Below are positions 4,938 through 6,085 of a DNA stretch of 6,085 nucleotides, in pieces; position 1 is the first letter of the stretch, and every line of letters starts with the position of its first letter. The position numbers were made by a program, and so were the translations under genes. Location: NCBI GenBank assembly GCA_934621705.1, contig CAKTUP010000116.1, forward strand, positions 1 through 6,085. The letters are read 5' to 3'. The notes under the pieces were generated by a model. That model was not told the origin of the DNA. It saw only the letters and a list, made by a program, of their open reading frames with translations, and ran no database searches. Source of the DNA: an uncultured Petrimonas sp. (GTDB lineage Bacteria > Bacteroidota > Bacteroidia > Bacteroidales > Dysgonomonadaceae).

Positions 4938-6085
4938 ATGAAAAAATCCGACGTTGAAAAGATAAGAATTGCCGATTATACCTATACGCTTCCCGACGAG
5001 AAAATTGCCAAATATCCGTTACAGAAAAGAGATTCATCGAAATTGCTGGTTTTTGGAAACAACAATATATCGACGCTTCCTTTCTTTGAAATTGCTTCGC
5101 GAATTCCCGAAGGCAGCCTGATGATTTTCAACGATACGCGTGTAATTCACGCCCGGTTGATTTTCGAAAAAAGTACGGGAGCAGCCATTGAAGTCTTTTG
5201 CCTTTCTCCCTATGAACCAAAGGATTATTCCGTTAATTTTCAGCAACGCGAGAAATGTTCTTGGCACTGTATGATCGGTAATGCCAAGCGATGGAAGGAC
5301 GATGTGTTGCAAATGTCGGTTTCGATAAATGGCTCAACTGTATTGATTTCCGCTCAAAAAATATCAAAAACCGAAAATGATGTGATCGTTGAGTTTTCGT
5401 GGGATAATCCTAACTTCACGTTCTCCGAACTGTTGGAAGTGGCCGGTAAATTACCTATTCCGCCGTATTTGAACCGTGCATCGGAAGCGAAAGACGATGA
5501 GACGTATCAAACGGTTTATTCCGCCGTGGAAGGTTCGGTGGCTGCGCCCACTGCCGGATTGCATTTCACACCGGAAGTTATGGAATCGCTTCGGCAACGA
5601 AAAATTAAACCCGCTCACGTAACTTTGCACGTGGGAGCGGGGACTTTCAAGCCTGTGAAATCGGAGACCATTGGCAGTCACGATATGCACACGGAATTTA
5701 TTTCTGTTTCTATAGAAACTGTTAAGGCTATATATGAAAATGAGAAAGATTTGATTGTGGTTGGAACCACATCGATGCGCACGGTGGAAAGTCTGTATTA
5801 TGTTGGAAAAAAAATCTTGCAACATCCGGAAATTTCTTCGGAAGAATTGTTGGTTTCGCAGTGGGAGCCGTACGACGAAGAAAATCCGGTAAATCCAAAA
5901 CTTGCTTTAAAAGCCATAATCGATTATCTCGACAAAAACCACCTGGAGCAGTTGCTCACGGCAACTCAAATCATGATCGTTCCCGGTTACCGATTTCATT
6001 TTCCGCAAGCGATAATCACCAATTTTCACCAGCCGCAAAGCACGCTGTTGCTACTCATCGCTGCATTTATCGGAAATGATTGGAC
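4938..6085 (+). CDS. queA: S-adenosylmethionine:tRNA ribosyltransferase-isomerase QueA (3' end outside window)
   Basis: QueA transfers and isomerises the ribosyl moiety of S-adenosylmethionine onto 7-aminomethyl-7-deazaguanine at tRNA position 34, giving epoxyqueuosine. The frame is open to the right edge with 382 complete codons and no stop. Family motifs appear in order: LPDEKIAKYP (18-27) with KRDSSKLLVF (30-39), FNDTRVIHARL (64-74), AAPTAGLHFT (202-211), LHVGAGTFKPV (230-240), HDMHTEF (248-254), VVGTTSMRTVESL (274-286) and TNFHQPQSTLLLLIAAF (361-377). The stretch at about 290-340 is longer than in E. coli QueA (about 356 residues) and looks like the insert of Bacteroidota versions, so the full protein is probably near 405-410 residues. 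The start is the ATG 50 bases after the -7 element; 13 residues precede the usual LP-containing motif region. It is transcribed away from the Smr gene. Confidence 0.96.
   Translation, partial: MKKSDVEKIRIADYTYTLPDEKIAKYPLQKRDSSKLLVFGNNNISTLPFFEIASRIPEGSLMIFNDTRVIHARLIFEKSTGAAIEVFCLSPYEPKDYSVNFQQREKCSWHCMIGNAKRWKDDVLQMSVSINGSTVLISAQKISKTENDVIVEFSWDNPNFTFSELLEVAGKLPIPPYLNRASEAKDDETYQTVYSAVEGSVAAPTAGLHFTPEVMESLRQRKIKPAHVTLHVGAGTFKPVKSETIGSHDMHTEFISVSIETVKAIYENEKDLIVVGTTSMRTVESLYYVGKKILQHPEISSEELLVSQWEPYDEENPVNPKLALKAIIDYLDKNHLEQLLTATQIMIVPGYRFHFPQAIITNFHQPQSTLLLLIAAFIGNDW

Noticed and set aside
5610..5641. Strong hairpin in queA (CCCGCTCACGT against ACGT-GG-GAGCGGG, 8-base loop)
   Set aside because: The bases encode the conserved PAHVTLHVGAGT stretch of QueA, so the pairing is largely set by protein constraint, and it is mid-gene with no sign of a regulatory role.

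Overview
The window looks like chromosomal backbone of a Bacteroidota bacterium, probably of the order Bacteroidales. The evidence is indirect. There is one promoter of the Bacteroides type (TTTG, 19 nt, TAATTTTG). Start codons are preceded by A/T-rich sequence instead of clear Shine-Dalgarno sites. A DUF2027-plus-Smr protein is present, an architecture I associate with this phylum, and QueA is long with an insert I also associate with it. I see no mobile element, CRISPR array, tRNA or rRNA. Genes fill almost all of the window and no gap exceeds about 110 bases.

Left part (1-1921, + strand): the C-terminal part of an ArnT-like GT39 membrane glycosyltransferase, cut by the window edge, is followed by an NAD-dependent sugar epimerase of the UDP-glucuronate 4-epimerase type. 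The pair suggests an envelope-glycan job: the epimerase supplies a nucleotide sugar and the GT39 enzyme transfers a lipid-carried sugar on the far side of the membrane. A 14-bp perfect inverted repeat lies between them.

Middle part (1930-4827, - strand): four genes are read right to left with gaps of 34, 43 and 61 bases, so they are probably one transcription unit. In order of transcription they are a KOW-like/DUF2027-Smr protein, a small lipoprotein with an LEA14/WHy-like domain, an ArgR-type arginine repressor, and uridine kinase. No arginine gene is nearby. The unit meets the epimerase tail to tail with only 8 bases between stop codons. Two of its gaps carry repeats: a five-unit 7-bp tandem repeat and a short imperfect palindrome that abuts a stop codon.

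Right part (4828-6085): a 110-base divergent gap holds the promoter of queA, with a small palindrome placed between its two elements. queA (tRNA queuosine synthesis) then runs off the right edge; about 25-30 residues are probably missing.

No clear new multi-gene system is visible. The items most worth following are the KOW-like/DUF2027-Smr protein (a candidate RNA or ribosome quality-control factor), the ArgR with a changed ligand motif, the uncharacterised lipoprotein, and the intergenic repeats.
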